Source: an uncultured Porphyromonadaceae bacterium
Lineage (GTDB): Bacteria > Bacteroidota > Bacteroidia > Bacteroidales > Muribaculaceae
DNA length: 64,000 bases
Assembly (NCBI GenBank): GCA_947174995.1
Contig: CAMWLC010000008.1
Coordinates: 1-64,000 of the forward strand
Reading direction: 5' to 3'
Made by a program: the position numbers and the translations under genes. How positions within the stretch are numbered: the first letter of the stretch is position 1; each line of letters opens with the position of its first letter. This document shows positions 32,926 through 41,675 of this stretch, one piece after another. The notes beneath the pieces were generated by a model. The model was not told the origin of the DNA. It was given only the letters and a program-made list of their open reading frames with translations, and made no database searches.

Positions 32926-35505
32926 TCATCCGCAGCGGGAATTGCCGCAGTTCTTGCAGATCAGGCATCCCTCCTGGTAGACCAGCGACTCGGAGCCGCA
33001 TTGCGGGCATTTCTGTCCGGTGGCTCCCGTGCCGTTGGGGATATATTTCTTCAAGGCACGCTCCACGCCGTTCTTCCAGGTGTTGATGCTGTCGGAATCC
33101 AGGTCGAGGCTCCCGACGAGCTTGAGCACCTGGTCGATGGGCATGCCGTAGCGGAGCACACCGGAGATAAGTTTGGCGTAGTTCCAGAACTCGGGATTGA
33201 ACTTCCCGCTAAGCCCCTCGATGGTGGTCTTGTAGCCGCGCTTGTTGATAAACTGGAAGTCATATCGCTTGCGCCCCTCGGAGTCCGTGGCCTTGATGAT
33301 TTTGCCGTGGGTGACGCTCTTGGGGCAGAAGAGGCCCTCCTCGTCATCGGCCAGGCCGGTGAAGATCTCGTAGGGTTGTCCCTTGTCATCGAGACCCACG
33401 AAGGCTATCCATTTCTCCTTGTTGTTCTGGAAGCGCACCACATCGGCCTCAAGCTCCACGGGACGTTTCATCACGCGCGAATGATGGATAAGCTCATGCG
33501 CGGCGGGGATGGACTTGGAGGAGCTGACGGCTTCCAGCACATTGTTGCGCGAGCCGTCGCGGTAGACGGTACACCCCTTGCATCCCTGCCTCCAGGCCTC
33601 CACGTAGAGTCGCCCCACCAGTTCCTCGTCGACATCGGCGGGAAGATTGATGGTGACGGAGATGGAATGGTCCACCCATTTCTGCACGGCTCCCTGCATA
33701 CGCACCTTCTCCACCCAGTCGATGTCGTTGCTCGTGGCGAGGTGGTAGGGGGAGGCCGCCACGAGTTCGTCAAGCTCGGCGGCACTCATGTTCTTGTGGG
33801 GATCGATGCCCTGCACGCGCATCCATTCGAGGAATTTATGGTGGTAGACGGTGTATTCCTCAAAGGCGTCTCCCACCTCGTCCACGAAATCTATCGTCAC
33901 GTTGGCGTCGTTGGGGTTGACCTTGCGGCGGCGCTTGTAGACGGGGAGGAAGACCGGCTCTATGCCGGAGGTGGTCTGCGTCATGAGCGAAGTGGTGCCC
34001 GTGGGGGCGATGGTGAGACATGCTATGTTGCGTCGGCCATACTTCACCATGTCCTCGTAGAGGGCCGGGTCGGCCTCCTTGAGGCGGAGGATGAAGGGAT
34101 TGTTTTTCTCCCTTTCCGCATCGTAGACGGGGAAAGCCCCGCGCTCGCGGGCGGTGTCCACCGAGGCGCGGTAGTAGGCCAGGGCGAGTTGCTTGTGGAC
34201 TTCGGCGGAGAAAGCCGTGGCCTCGGGGGTGCCGTAGCGCAGCCCGAGGGCGGCGAGCATGTCACCCTCGCCGGTGGTGCCGCATCCGGTGCGTCGGCCG
34301 AGAAGGGTCTTGTCGCGTATCTTCTCCCAGAGGTGCAGCTCGGTGGCCTTCACCTCCATCGTCTCGGGGTCTGAGTTTATCTTGGCGATTATGGTCTCGA
34401 TTTTCTCCATCTCCAGGTCGATGATGTCATCGAGCACGCGCTGCGTCATCGCGGCGTGGCGGCGGAAGAGGTCGAAATCAAACGAGGCCTCCGGCGTAAA
34501 GGGATTCCTCACGTAGGAGTAGAGATTGATGGCCACGAGACGGCAGCTGTCGTAGGGGCAGAGGGGAATCTCGCCGCAGGGGTTGGTGGAGATGGTGCGG
34601 AACCCCTTGTCGGCGTAGCAGTCAGGTACTGACTCGCGGGTGATAGTGTCCCAGAAGAGCACTCCGGGCTCGGCACTTTTCCAGGCATTGTGCACTATCT
34701 TGTGCCAGAGGGCGCGTGCATCTGTCTCCACTTTCACCTCCGGATCGGGGGAATCGACGGGGAAAGTGCGGATATAGGGGGTATTGTCGATGGCGGCCTG
34801 CATGAAGGCGTCGTCCACGCGGACGCTGACGTTGGCACCCGTCACCTTCCCTTCGGTCATCTTGGCGTCGATGAAGCGCTCCGAATCGGGATGCTTGATG
34901 CTGACGGTGAGCATCAGCGCACCGCGGCGGCCGTCCTGGGCCACCTCGCGTGTGGAATTGCTGTAACGCTCCATGAAGGGCACGAGTCCCGTGGAGGTGA
35001 GGGCGGAGTTCTTGACGGGCTGTCCCTTGGGACGGATGTGGCTCAGGTCATGGCCCACGCCTCCGCGGCGCTTCATGAGCTGCACCTGCTCCTCGTCTAT
35101 CTTGATGATGCCGCCGTAGGAATCGGGCGAGCCGTCGAGTCCGATGACGAAGCAGTTGGAGAGGGAGCCTACCTGGTGGTCGTTGCCGATGCCGGCCATG
35201 GGGCTCCCCTGGGGCACGACATAACGGAAATCTTTGAGTATGCCGTAGATATCCTCTTCGGAGAGGGGATTGGGATATTTAGACTCGATGCGGGCGAGTT
35301 CACGGGCGATGCGGCGGTGCATATCGTCGGGCGTCAGCTCGAAAAGATTGCCGAAAGAATCCTTGAGCGCGTATTTGCTGGCCCACACTCTCGCGGCGAG
35401 TTCGTCGCCTTTGAAGTATTCGAGCGAAGCGGCGTATGCCTGATCATACGTATATGTGGGGGTGAGGGGTGACTGCACCTGCTGCGTGGAGGAAGACTGG
35501 TCCAT
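32926..35505 (-). CDS. nrdJ: Adenosylcobalamin-dependent ribonucleotide reductase (class II)
   Basis: An 859-residue class II enzyme that reduces ribonucleotides to deoxyribonucleotides using a cobalamin-generated thiyl radical, independent of oxygen. Visible features are NCFVIGLDGSPDSYGGI, FVP-type VPFMERYSNSTREVAQDGRRGALML, the active-site NPCGEIPLCPYDSCRLVAINLYSYV, and TLLGRRTGCGTTGEGDMLAALG. A C-terminal zinc-ribbon-like tail reads CPQCGSESLVYQEGCLICKNCG, supplying the electron-shuttling cysteines and metal site. The frame opens at a TTG three codons earlier; the ATG at 35505 is preferred. Use of vitamin B12 for DNA precursor synthesis fits a gut anaerobe. Confidence 0.95.
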   Translation of the reverse strand: MDQSSSTQQVQSPLTPTYTYDQAYAASLEYFKGDELAARVWASKYALKDSFGNLFELTPDDMHRRIARELARIESKYPNPLSEEDIYGILKDFRYVVPQGSPMAGIGNDHQVGSLSNCFVIGLDGSPDSYGGIIKIDEEQVQLMKRRGGVGHDLSHIRPKGQPVKNSALTSTGLVPFMERYSNSTREVAQDGRRGALMLTVSIKHPDSERFIDAKMTEGKVTGANVSVRVDDAFMQAAIDNTPYIRTFPVDSPDPEVKVETDARALWHKIVHNAWKSAEPGVLFWDTITRESVPDCYADKGFRTISTNPCGEIPLCPYDSCRLVAINLYSYVRNPFTPEASFDFDLFRRHAAMTQRVLDDIIDLEMEKIETIIAKINSDPETMEVKATELHLWEKIRDKTLLGRRTGCGTTGEGDMLAALGLRYGTPEATAFSAEVHKQLALAYYRASVDTARERGAFPVYDAEREKNNPFILRLKEADPALYEDMVKYGRRNIACLTIAPTGTTSLMTQTTSGIEPVFLPVYKRRRKVNPNDANVTIDFVDEVGDAFEEYTVYHHKFLEWMRVQGIDPHKNMSAAELDELVAASPYHLATSNDIDWVEKVRMQGAVQKWVDHSISVTINLPADVDEELVGRLYVEAWRQGCKGCTVYRDGSRNNVLEAVSSSKSIPAAHELIHHSRVMKRPVELEADVVRFQNNKEKWIAFVGLDDKGQPYEIFTGLADDEEGLFCPKSVTHGKIIKATDSEGRKRYDFQFINKRGYKTTIEGLSGKFNPEFWNYAKLISGVLRYGMPIDQVLKLVGSLDLDSDSINTWKNGVERALKKYIPNGTGATGQKCPQCGSESLVYQEGCLICKNCGNSRCG

Positions 35506-35511
35506 CGGGAT

Positions 35512-35519
35512 CAAATGTA
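35512..35519 (-). promoter_or_regulatory. -7 element of nrdJ, next to the start codon
   Basis: TACATTTG on the minus strand matches TAnnTTTG exactly. A TTTC lies 21 bp upstream as a possible -33. The box ends 6 bp before the nrdJ ATG, so the transcript would be nearly leaderless. Confidence 0.55.
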
Positions 35520-35536
35520 ATATTTTGTGCCCCGTG

Positions 35537-35568
35537 TTTGGAAAGATGCCGGGGGTATGTTATCTTTG
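35537..35568 (+). promoter_or_regulatory. Promoter of the nitroreductase gene
   Basis: TTTG (35537-35540), a 20-bp spacer and TATCTTTG (35561-35568) match the Bacteroidales consensus exactly. The leader would be about 95 nt. Confidence 0.75.
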
Positions 35569-35668
35569 TGCAAAATTAACCAAAAACATACACATATACA
35601 ACACGCGCGAGAGTATAATTTCCCGCTGTTTTCGGTAAATATGTGAAAATGTGAAAGTTCATAAAGTG

Positions 35669-36445
35669 ATGAAGAATCCGGAAAACTATTTTCAGTCAAG
35701 GCGTACCGTGCGCCGCTTCTCCGGGAGGGAGGTGCCGCCGGCTCTGGTGGAGTCGATACTGGAGCGTGCCGTGAAGGCTCCCACGTGCGGCAACATGCAG
35801 CTTTACACGGTGATAGTGACGCGCGAACCCGCACGCCGCGAGGCCCTGGCGGCGGCGCATTTCAATCAGCCCGCGGCTGCCGATGCTCCCGTGCTGCTGA
35901 CGGTGTGCGCCGATTTCAACCGCTTCACGCGCTGGTGTGCCCTGCGCGGAGCCGACGCCGGTTTTGACAATTTCCTGTCGTTTACTTCGGCCGTGGCCGA
36001 CGCCACGGCCCTCACCCAGCAGATAGCCACCATCGCCGAGATGGAGGGCCTCGGCACGTGCTGGCTCGGCACGGTGACATTCAACGCCCCGGCCATATCC
36101 AAGTTGCTGCGTCTGCCGGAGCTGGTGGTGCCCGTAGGGGCGCTCGCCCTGGGGTGGCCCGCGGAGGAGGGGGAGGAGACGGAGCGTCTCCCCATGCAGG
36201 CCGTGGTGGCACAGGAGGAATATCCCGAGTGGAGCGACGGCGAGGTGCTCCGGCTTTTCAAGAGCAAGGAGGAGTATGCACCCAACATGGGATACGTGAA
36301 GGAGAACGGCAAGGATAATCTCGCGCAGGTATTCGCCGAGGTGCGCTATCCCCGCTCGATGAACGAGTCTCTCTCGGAAGTTTTTCTCAAATATCTCGCG
36401 GAGCAGGGTTTCCTGCCGGAAGCCTGCGCCGCTGAGCAAAAATAA
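35669..36445 (+). CDS. Nitroreductase-family FMN oxidoreductase
   Basis: About 258 residues. The FMN-binding start RRTVRRFSGREVPPALVESILERAVKAPTCGNMQ is typical of the family, as is the later ATALTQQIATIAEMEGLGTCWLGTVTFNAPAISKLLRLPELVVPVGALALGWPAE. These enzymes reduce nitroaromatics, quinones or flavin-related substrates with NAD(P)H; the physiological substrate is unknown. An upstream in-frame GTG (35651) exists, but the ATG at 35669 better fits the family N terminus. The dehydrogenase gene follows after 10 bp, so the two probably form an operon. Confidence 0.9.
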   Translation: MKNPENYFQSRRTVRRFSGREVPPALVESILERAVKAPTCGNMQLYTVIVTREPARREALAAAHFNQPAAADAPVLLTVCADFNRFTRWCALRGADAGFDNFLSFTSAVADATALTQQIATIAEMEGLGTCWLGTVTFNAPAISKLLRLPELVVPVGALALGWPAEEGEETERLPMQAVVAQEEYPEWSDGEVLRLFKSKEEYAPNMGYVKENGKDNLAQVFAEVRYPRSMNESLSEVFLKYLAEQGFLPEACAAEQK

Positions 36446-36455
36446 TTATGAAGAT

Positions 36456-37409
36456 ATGAAAATAGTGGTATTGGACGGATACACCATCAATCCCGGTGAT
36501 CTCTCATGGCAGGAGCTGGACACGCTCGGCGAGGTGCGCATATATGACCGCACGGCCCCCTCTGAGGTGGTGGAGCGTTGCCGGGGATACGAGTTCATCC
36601 TCACCAATAAGACAGTCATCACGGCCGAAATGCTCGACCGTATGCCAGACGCCCGCTACATAGGCGTCTTGGCCACGGGTACCAACGTGGTGGATCTCAT
36701 GGCGGCCACGGCCCATGGCATCACCGTGACGAATATCCCGGCTTACAGCACGGAGTCGGTGGCCCAGGAGGTGTGGGCGCTCATTCTTGCCATAGTGCAG
36801 AGGGTGGAGTCATACACTTCGGCCATACGCGAGGGGGAGTGGGCGCAGTGCGCTGATTTCTCCTATCTCTCGTGGCCGCTGATGGAGCTTCACGGCAAGA
36901 CAGTGGGAATAGTGGGCTTCGGCAACATCGGCCACGCCGTGGCACGCATAGCCCGGGGCTTCGGCATGAAGGTGCTCGCCTCGACCTCGAAACCGCAGGA
37001 TGCATTGCCGGAGGGAGTGGTGAAGGCCGATCTCGACGATGTCTTCCGCCGCAGTGACATCGTGACCATCCACTGCCCGCTGACTCCGGAGACGGAGAAG
37101 CTCGTCAACGCCGGAAGGCTGGCGCTGATGAAGCGCACGGCCATCCTTATCAACACCTCGCGCGGCGGAGTGGTGGACGAGACGGCTTTGGCCGAGGCCC
37201 TGGAGCGGGGCGAGATCTATGGGGCCGGCGTGGACGTGCTCTCCACCGAGCCCCCGAAGCCTGACAATCCCCTGCTTCACGCCCCTCACTGCGTGGTGAC
37301 GCCCCACATCGCTTGGGCCACCCACGAGGCGCGGGCGCGTTTGCTGCGCATAGCCATAAGCAATATACTCTCCTATCTGGCCGGAGCGCCGAAGAATGTG
37401 GTAAACTGA
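36456..37409 (+). CDS. D-2-hydroxyacid dehydrogenase (glycerate dehydrogenase-like)
   Basis: A 317-residue NAD-dependent dehydrogenase. The nucleotide-binding loop is GIVGFGNIGHAVARIARGFGMKV (about 149-171). Catalytic Arg lies in INTSRGGVVDE, and His in VVTPHIAWATHEARAR, with the paired Glu in DVLSTEPP between. MKIVVLDGYTINPGDLSWQEL at the N terminus is characteristic of the glycerate/hydroxypyruvate branch common in Bacteroidales. It interconverts a 2-keto acid and a D-2-hydroxyacid; hydroxypyruvate to D-glycerate is the best guess. It ends at a bidirectional terminator facing the DUF1015 gene. Confidence 0.9.
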   Translation: MKIVVLDGYTINPGDLSWQELDTLGEVRIYDRTAPSEVVERCRGYEFILTNKTVITAEMLDRMPDARYIGVLATGTNVVDLMAATAHGITVTNIPAYSTESVAQEVWALILAIVQRVESYTSAIREGEWAQCADFSYLSWPLMELHGKTVGIVGFGNIGHAVARIARGFGMKVLASTSKPQDALPEGVVKADLDDVFRRSDIVTIHCPLTPETEKLVNAGRLALMKRTAILINTSRGGVVDETALAEALERGEIYGAGVDVLSTEPPKPDNPLLHAPHCVVTPHIAWATHEARARLLRIAISNILSYLAGAPKNVVN

Positions 37410-37414
37410 TGATA

Positions 37415-37460
37415 AAAAGAAAGCCTTCCCAGCCGATGCGCGGGGGAGGCTTTCTTTTCT
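37415..37460. terminator. Bidirectional terminator
   Basis: Arms AAAGAAAGCCTTCCC and GGGGGAGGCTTTCTTT with T-rich flanks on both sides, between the convergent dehydrogenase and DUF1015 genes. Confidence 0.88.
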
Positions 37461-37479
37461 TTCAGGGATAGGCCCGAAA

Positions 37480-38724
37480 TCAGTCGAGTTTGTGGATCAC
37501 GAGGCCGGAGCGGAGCTTGGGCTCGAACCATGTGGTCTTCGGGGGCATGATGTTGCCCGTGTCGGCGATGTTGATGAGCTGGTCCATGGTGACGGGATAG
37601 AGGGCGAGGGCCATCTTCATCTCTCCGCTGTCGACGCGGCGCTTGAGTTCGCCGAGGCCGCGGATGCCGCCCACGAAGTCGATGCGCTTGTCGCTGCGCA
37701 GGTCGGTGATGCCGAGGATGTCGCGCAGGATGAGGTCCGAAGACACGGTCACATCGAGCACGCCGATGGGATCCTTGTCATCGTAGGTGCCCTCCTTGGC
37801 GGTGAGGGAATACCACTTGCCGTCCATGTAGAGGGAGAAATTGTGCAGGCCGGAGGGCTGGTAGATCTCGGTGCCCTTCTCCTCCACGATGAAGTTCTCG
37901 CCCACCTTGGCCAGGAACTCCTCGGGTGTCAGGCCGTTGAGGTCGCGCACCACGCGGTTGTAGTCGATGATCTTGAGGTGTGAGGCAGGGAAGGCCACGG
38001 CCAGGAAGTAGTTGTATTCCTCGTCCCCCTTATGGTTGGGGTTCTGCTGGGCCTTCTCGTTGCCCACGAGAGCGGCAGCTGCGCTGCGATGGTGGCCGTC
38101 GGCGATGTAGAGGTTGGGGATCTTGTCAAACTCGGCGGTGACGGTCTCGATCATCTCCGGGTCCTCGATCACCCAGAGGGTGTGGCCGAATCCGTCGGGG
38201 GCCACGAAGTCATACTCGGGCGTGCCGGCGGTGACGGTGCGAATGATTTCCTCGAGCTTCTCGTTGTCGGGGAAGGCGAAGAAGACAGGCTCAATGTTGG
38301 CGTTGTTGACGCGCACGTGCTTCATGCGGTCCTCCTCCTTGTCGCGGCGGGTGAGCTCATGCTTCTTGATTCGGCCCTCCATATAGTCGTTGACCCAGGC
38401 TGCCACCACGAAGCCGTACTGCGTGCGGCCGTCCATGGTCTGGGCGTAGATATAGTATTTCTCCTTGTCGTCCTGCACGAGCCATCCCTTGTCCTGGAAC
38501 ATGCGGAAGTTCTCCACGGCCTTGTCATAGACCTTGGGGTCATGCTCGTCGGTGCCCGGCTCGAAGTCGATTTCGGGCTTGATGATGTGGTAGAGCGACT
38601 TCTCGTTGCCCTCCGCTTCCTTGCGTGCCTCTTCGGAATTGAGCACGTCGTAGGGACGCGAAACTACCTCTTCCACCATCTCTTTGGGGGGGCGGACACC
38701 CTTGAAAGGCTTAACTTTTGCCAT
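37480..38724 (-). CDS. DUF1015-family protein
   Basis: A 414-residue soluble protein of the widespread DUF1015 family: VKPFKGVRPPKEMVEEVVSRPYDVLNSEEARKEAEGN at the N terminus, YIADGHHRSAAAALVG near the middle (a HxxRxxxA-type conserved core) and ALYPVTMDQLINIADTGNIMPPKTTWFEPKLRSGLVIHKL at the end. The biochemical role of the family is not established. In Bacteroidetes it is often found near serine/D-3-phosphoglycerate dehydrogenase genes; here a D-2-hydroxyacid dehydrogenase lies opposite. It follows the Fur-family gene by 24 bp on the same strand and probably shares its transcript. Confidence 0.93.
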   Translation of the reverse strand: MAKVKPFKGVRPPKEMVEEVVSRPYDVLNSEEARKEAEGNEKSLYHIIKPEIDFEPGTDEHDPKVYDKAVENFRMFQDKGWLVQDDKEKYYIYAQTMDGRTQYGFVVAAWVNDYMEGRIKKHELTRRDKEEDRMKHVRVNNANIEPVFFAFPDNEKLEEIIRTVTAGTPEYDFVAPDGFGHTLWVIEDPEMIETVTAEFDKIPNLYIADGHHRSAAAALVGNEKAQQNPNHKGDEEYNYFLAVAFPASHLKIIDYNRVVRDLNGLTPEEFLAKVGENFIVEEKGTEIYQPSGLHNFSLYMDGKWYSLTAKEGTYDDKDPIGVLDVTVSSDLILRDILGITDLRSDKRIDFVGGIRGLGELKRRVDSGEMKMALALYPVTMDQLINIADTGNIMPPKTTWFEPKLRSGLVIHKLD

Positions 38725-38748
38725 TGTCGTCTGGTTTTTTTTAGATTG

Positions 38749-39246
38749 TTAGGTTAAACGTGTTTTCTTTCTTGACTTGTGTTGCGGGCTCTTTTCGCCG
38801 GCCATGCAGTCGCCGCAGAGTCCGTAGACAGTGGCGGAGAAATAGGCCGGGCGGAAATCGCCGTGTCTTATCGAGTCGAGAGCGCGGGCTATCTGGCGGT
38901 CGTCGGCTTCGGAGATGCGTCCGCAGCGGGTGCAGACGAGATGGAAGTGGCTTGTCCCGGCCACTTCATACCGGGCCTGGTGTGTCTCGAAGATATGGCG
39001 ACGTATCAGGCCGCAGTCAAGGAGAAGATCCAGGGTGTTGTAGACCGTGGCGCGGCTGACGTGATAGCCCGATTCCTCCATCAGCCCGTGGAGATAGTCG
39101 ACTCCGAAGTGTCCCTTTATCTCCAGCACGCGGCTCAGGATTTCAAAGCGTTCCGGCGTCTTGCGCAGCCCGGAGGCGCTGAGAAACTCCGCGAATGTCC
39201 TTTCGGCGGCCTCCGCGCGGCTCGGCTTGTCGTCAGTGGTCTTCAT
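38749..39246 (-). CDS. Fur/PerR-family metalloregulator
   Basis: A 165-residue regulator with a winged-helix DNA-binding domain (GHFGVDYLHGLMEESGYHVSRATVYNTLDLLLDCGLIRRH, about 48-87). The C-terminal dimerisation domain has the metal-binding HFHLVCTRCGRISE and a second pair in LCGDCM, giving the two CxxC structural zinc motifs. Family members repress iron uptake or peroxide-defence genes when metal is bound; the sequence does not separate Fur from PerR. Its own promoter almost abuts the start codon. DUF1015 is the probable second gene of the operon. Confidence 0.92.
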   Translation of the reverse strand: MKTTDDKPSRAEAAERTFAEFLSASGLRKTPERFEILSRVLEIKGHFGVDYLHGLMEESGYHVSRATVYNTLDLLLDCGLIRRHIFETHQARYEVAGTSHFHLVCTRCGRISEADDRQIARALDSIRHGDFRPAYFSATVYGLCGDCMAGEKSPQHKSRKKTRLT

Positions 39247-39254
39247 TGCGTGTG

Positions 39255-39285
39255 CAAAGTTAATATTTCCCGCCGGGAGTGCAAA
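39255..39285 (-). promoter_or_regulatory. Promoter of the Fur-family gene
   Basis: On the minus strand TTTG (39285-39282), a 19-bp spacer and TAACTTTG (39262-39255) followed by C give a complete consensus match. The box ends 8 bp before the ATG, so the leader would be only a few bases. Confidence 0.8.
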
Positions 39286-39319
39286 ACATTCAGCCGGATT
39301 TTTAGCGGCTGTAGTTGTT

Positions 39320-40234
39320 TTAGCGGCTGTACTTGTCGGCCATCATGAGGCCTCCGATGATGAGCACGCACCCCACGTAGCCGAGGGCGTATATTTGCTC
39401 GCCGAAGACGAAGTAGGCCACAATCATCGTGACGGGGGCCTGGAGATAAAGATAGTTGTTGGTGGAGACGGGGCCGATAATCTTCATCGCCTCGTTCCAG
39501 AAGATGTAGGCCATAAGGGAGCACATCAGCACCAGGAAGAGGAGGTTGAGCAGATAGTGCGGGGTGGTGAAGAGCGTGGCGAGGTGGGTGGGCTCATTCT
39601 GCGCGAGAAGGAAGGGAATGGCCGTGATGACGCCGTAGAAGAAGAGCTTGCGCGTCACGAAGAATGTGCTGTAATGGGGTATGAGGCTCTTGATGGCCAC
39701 GGCGTATATGGCCCACGACAGGGCGGAGGAAAGGGCCAGGAGGTCACCGAGGGGATTGATTTCCATCCCGAGTCCCTGGGCGAGGGGAGTGCTGAAGATC
39801 ACGCATCCCACTCCGATGAAAGCGGCCAGCGAACCCAACATCACGCCCTTGCTGACGCGGGTCTTGTAGATGAGGGCCATCAGCAGGGTGGTGAATATGG
39901 GGGAGATGCCCGAGAGGAGGGAAACGTTGCCGGCGGAGGTGTTGAGCAGGGCGTAGTTCTCGGTGATGAAATAGACCGTGCCGGAGCAGATGCCGCAGAG
40001 GAAGAACTGCAGCTCGTCGCGCCAGGAGCGCGAGCGTATGTGGCGTATGGTGAATACGAGCAGTACGAGGTATGCCAGGGCGAAACGGTAGATGTAGGTC
40101 TCCACCGGGGTGAATCCCCCCTCCTCCATCAGCACTTTTGTGCATATAAACGAGGAGCCCCAGGCCATGACGGTGAGCAATGCGGCCAGATGTCCGAGGG
40201 GAATCATGTATTTTGAATTCTTGATCGAACTCAT
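39320..40234 (-). CDS. DMT-superfamily (EamA) transporter
   Basis: A 304-residue protein with ten predicted membrane helices in two EamA repeats (about 12-145 and 160-300). Typical segments are LTVMAWGSSFICTKVLMEEGGFTPVETYIYRFALAYLVLL and ISPIFTTLLMALIYKTRVSKGVMLGSLAAFIGVGCVIF in the first repeat, and FWNEAMKIIGPVSTNNYLYLQAPVTMIVAYFVFGEQI in the second. These proteins export amino acids or other metabolites; cargo is not predictable. It has a strong promoter and a palindromic site at the predicted transcription start. Confidence 0.9.
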   Translation of the reverse strand: MSSIKNSKYMIPLGHLAALLTVMAWGSSFICTKVLMEEGGFTPVETYIYRFALAYLVLLVFTIRHIRSRSWRDELQFFLCGICSGTVYFITENYALLNTSAGNVSLLSGISPIFTTLLMALIYKTRVSKGVMLGSLAAFIGVGCVIFSTPLAQGLGMEINPLGDLLALSSALSWAIYAVAIKSLIPHYSTFFVTRKLFFYGVITAIPFLLAQNEPTHLATLFTTPHYLLNLLFLVLMCSLMAYIFWNEAMKIIGPVSTNNYLYLQAPVTMIVAYFVFGEQIYALGYVGCVLIIGGLMMADKYSR

Positions 40235-40268
40235 GATGTGTCAGATATATACGGTATAGATTCAGGTA

Positions 40269-40283
40269 GGCGTCACTGACGCC
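40269..40283. promoter_or_regulatory. Palindromic operator-like site of the DMT transporter
   Basis: GGCGTCA-C-TGACGCC is a perfect 7-bp inverted repeat with one central base. It lies 5 bp downstream of the -7 box (40295-40288), covering the predicted transcription start, where a bound repressor would block initiation. Confidence 0.5.
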
Positions 40284-40287
40284 GCCA

Positions 40288-40318
40288 CAAATTTAATACA
40301 TTTCCCGCAGATGTGCAA
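40288..40318 (-). promoter_or_regulatory. Promoter of the DMT transporter
   Basis: On the minus strand TTG (40318-40316), a 20-bp spacer and TAAATTTG (40295-40288). The leader would be about 45-50 nt. Confidence 0.75.
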
Positions 40319-40386
40319 TAAAATTCCCCTCCTTTTCAGGGGAGGGGAACTCTTTGTACTTTTCGCTATGGTCCGGGAACGGACTG

Positions 40387-40536
40387 CTACCGGGAAGCCG
40401 ACTCTCTGCGCTGCATCGCGGTCGCGGGCACCGGGACGGGGGAGGAGCGGCGGGTGTGGCGGAAAGCAACGAGGGCCGGCGATACCACCAGCAGTGCCGT
40501 GATGAGGAGGACGATGAGATGCAGAGTAGGGTTCAT
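40387..40536 (-). CDS. Possible small single-span membrane protein, 49 aa
   Basis: A 49-residue reading frame, MNPTLHLIVLLITALLVVSP then a basic tail (FRHTRRSSPV). Residues 5-26 form one strongly hydrophobic helix followed by positively charged residues. A short inverted repeat TTCCCCTC/GAGGGGAA at 40324-40349, with T-rich sequence after it on the minus strand, could end the transcript. A weak CAACTTTG box lies about 50 bp upstream. Only length, hydrophobic pattern and position between two promoters support it; it may be spurious. Confidence 0.3.
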   Translation of the reverse strand: MNPTLHLIVLLITALLVVSPALVAFRHTRRSSPVPVPATAMQRRESASR

Positions 40537-40618
40537 GGCTGAGATATTGTTAATTTCACATTTCTGAATTTCAAACAAGCAAAGTTGGCGGATGTTCGCC
40601 GGATTTGAAAAAAATTAT

Positions 40619-40626
40619 TAATTTTG
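40619..40626 (+). promoter_or_regulatory. Possible -7 element of the AraC-type gene
   Basis: TAATTTTG matches TAnnTTTG. The nearest TTTG (40604-40607) is too close to serve as -33. Confidence 0.4.
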
Positions 40627-40694
40627 TCACTGATTTTAGAGTTGGTTTGAATTTTAACACACATACGGGCCTTGTGCGCCACATCTGACAGACT

Positions 40695-41558
40695 ATGGAT
40701 CTTGAATTGAAATACAGCGTGAAACTTCCCGAGAACGTGGCCGACATACTCGACAGCGACTTCTGGGTCTACACCGGATTTGACGCGGCAATCATATCGA
40801 CCGTCAGCGGGCCGGTGAAGTTTTCCGCCTCCGTGTCCGTGTATGTCAGCAGCGGCAGCGGGGAGCTGGAGATCAACCTCAGAAAATACAGAATCCAGGC
40901 CCCGTGTGTGGTCAACATACGCGCCGGGGAGATACTCCAGGCAGTGAAATGCACCCCCGACCTGCGGGCCTCCTGCATGGTGATGTCAAGGAAGTTTATA
41001 CGCTCCATATTCATGGCGGTCAACGACATCCGCACGCTCAACTACATTTTCACCTCTCCCATAAGGCAGATCCCTCCCGAGATGACGCAGCAGTATGACG
41101 ACATGTACACGCTGCTTTACCGGACATACAGGGATTTCGACAATCCCTACCGCTACAATGCGATGCTCTTCAGTGTCCTCTCCTTCTATTATCATGTGGT
41201 GGGGCGCACCTACTGTCCCTCCGCCCGCGACTGGAGCGACACGGCCGGAAGGCTGAGCGACCGGTTCCTGGCCCTGGTGGAGGAGCATTTCCGCGAGGAG
41301 CGTTTCCTTGACTTCTACGCCGCCGCCCTGGCGGTGACTCCCAAGCATCTGTCGCGCACCATCAAGGCGCAGACAGGCCAGTCAGCCGCCGAATGGATAG
41401 AGCGTTTCGTGATTCTCGAGGCGAAGGTGCTCCTGAAATCCTCGACTCTCAACGTGCAGCAGATCTCGGAACTCCTGCATTTCCCCACGCAGTCGTTTTT
41501 CGGCAAATATTTCAAGAAACGCACCGGACTCTCCCCGAAAGAATTTAGAAATTCCTGA
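40695..41558 (+). CDS. AraC-family transcriptional regulator
   Basis: A 287-residue regulator. The N-terminal ~170 residues look like a cupin-type sensing region (KFSASVSVYVSSGSGELEINLRKYRIQAPCVVNIRAGEIL). The C-terminal ~100 residues form two helix-turn-helix units, LDFYAAALAVTPKHLSRTIKAQTGQSAAEWIERFVILEAKVLL and VQQISELLHFPTQSFFGKYFKKRTGLSPKEFR, the classical AraC signature. The ligand is unknown. It stands alone; the tyrosine kinase gene downstream has its own promoter. Confidence 0.92.
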   Translation: MDLELKYSVKLPENVADILDSDFWVYTGFDAAIISTVSGPVKFSASVSVYVSSGSGELEINLRKYRIQAPCVVNIRAGEILQAVKCTPDLRASCMVMSRKFIRSIFMAVNDIRTLNYIFTSPIRQIPPEMTQQYDDMYTLLYRTYRDFDNPYRYNAMLFSVLSFYYHVVGRTYCPSARDWSDTAGRLSDRFLALVEEHFREERFLDFYAAALAVTPKHLSRTIKAQTGQSAAEWIERFVILEAKVLLKSSTLNVQQISELLHFPTQSFFGKYFKKRTGLSPKEFRNS

Positions 41559-41675
41559 CTACGGCAGTGTCGTTTCCGCTGTGAGACAGAACACAGGAAG
41601 AGTCCCGATAACAAAAAATCACCGGAATACAAATATTTTTGCGGAATTTTATTTTTAAAATCGCCCAACATTATC

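Noticed and set aside
32888-33010. 41-residue extension of the 4-alpha-glucanotransferase
   Set aside because: Most of it overlaps the 3' end of nrdJ, and the CBM20 module begins at the Met at 32887.
35506-35668. Cobalamin riboswitch upstream of nrdJ
   Set aside because: The predicted nrdJ leader is only a few bases and no B12-box-like sequence was seen.
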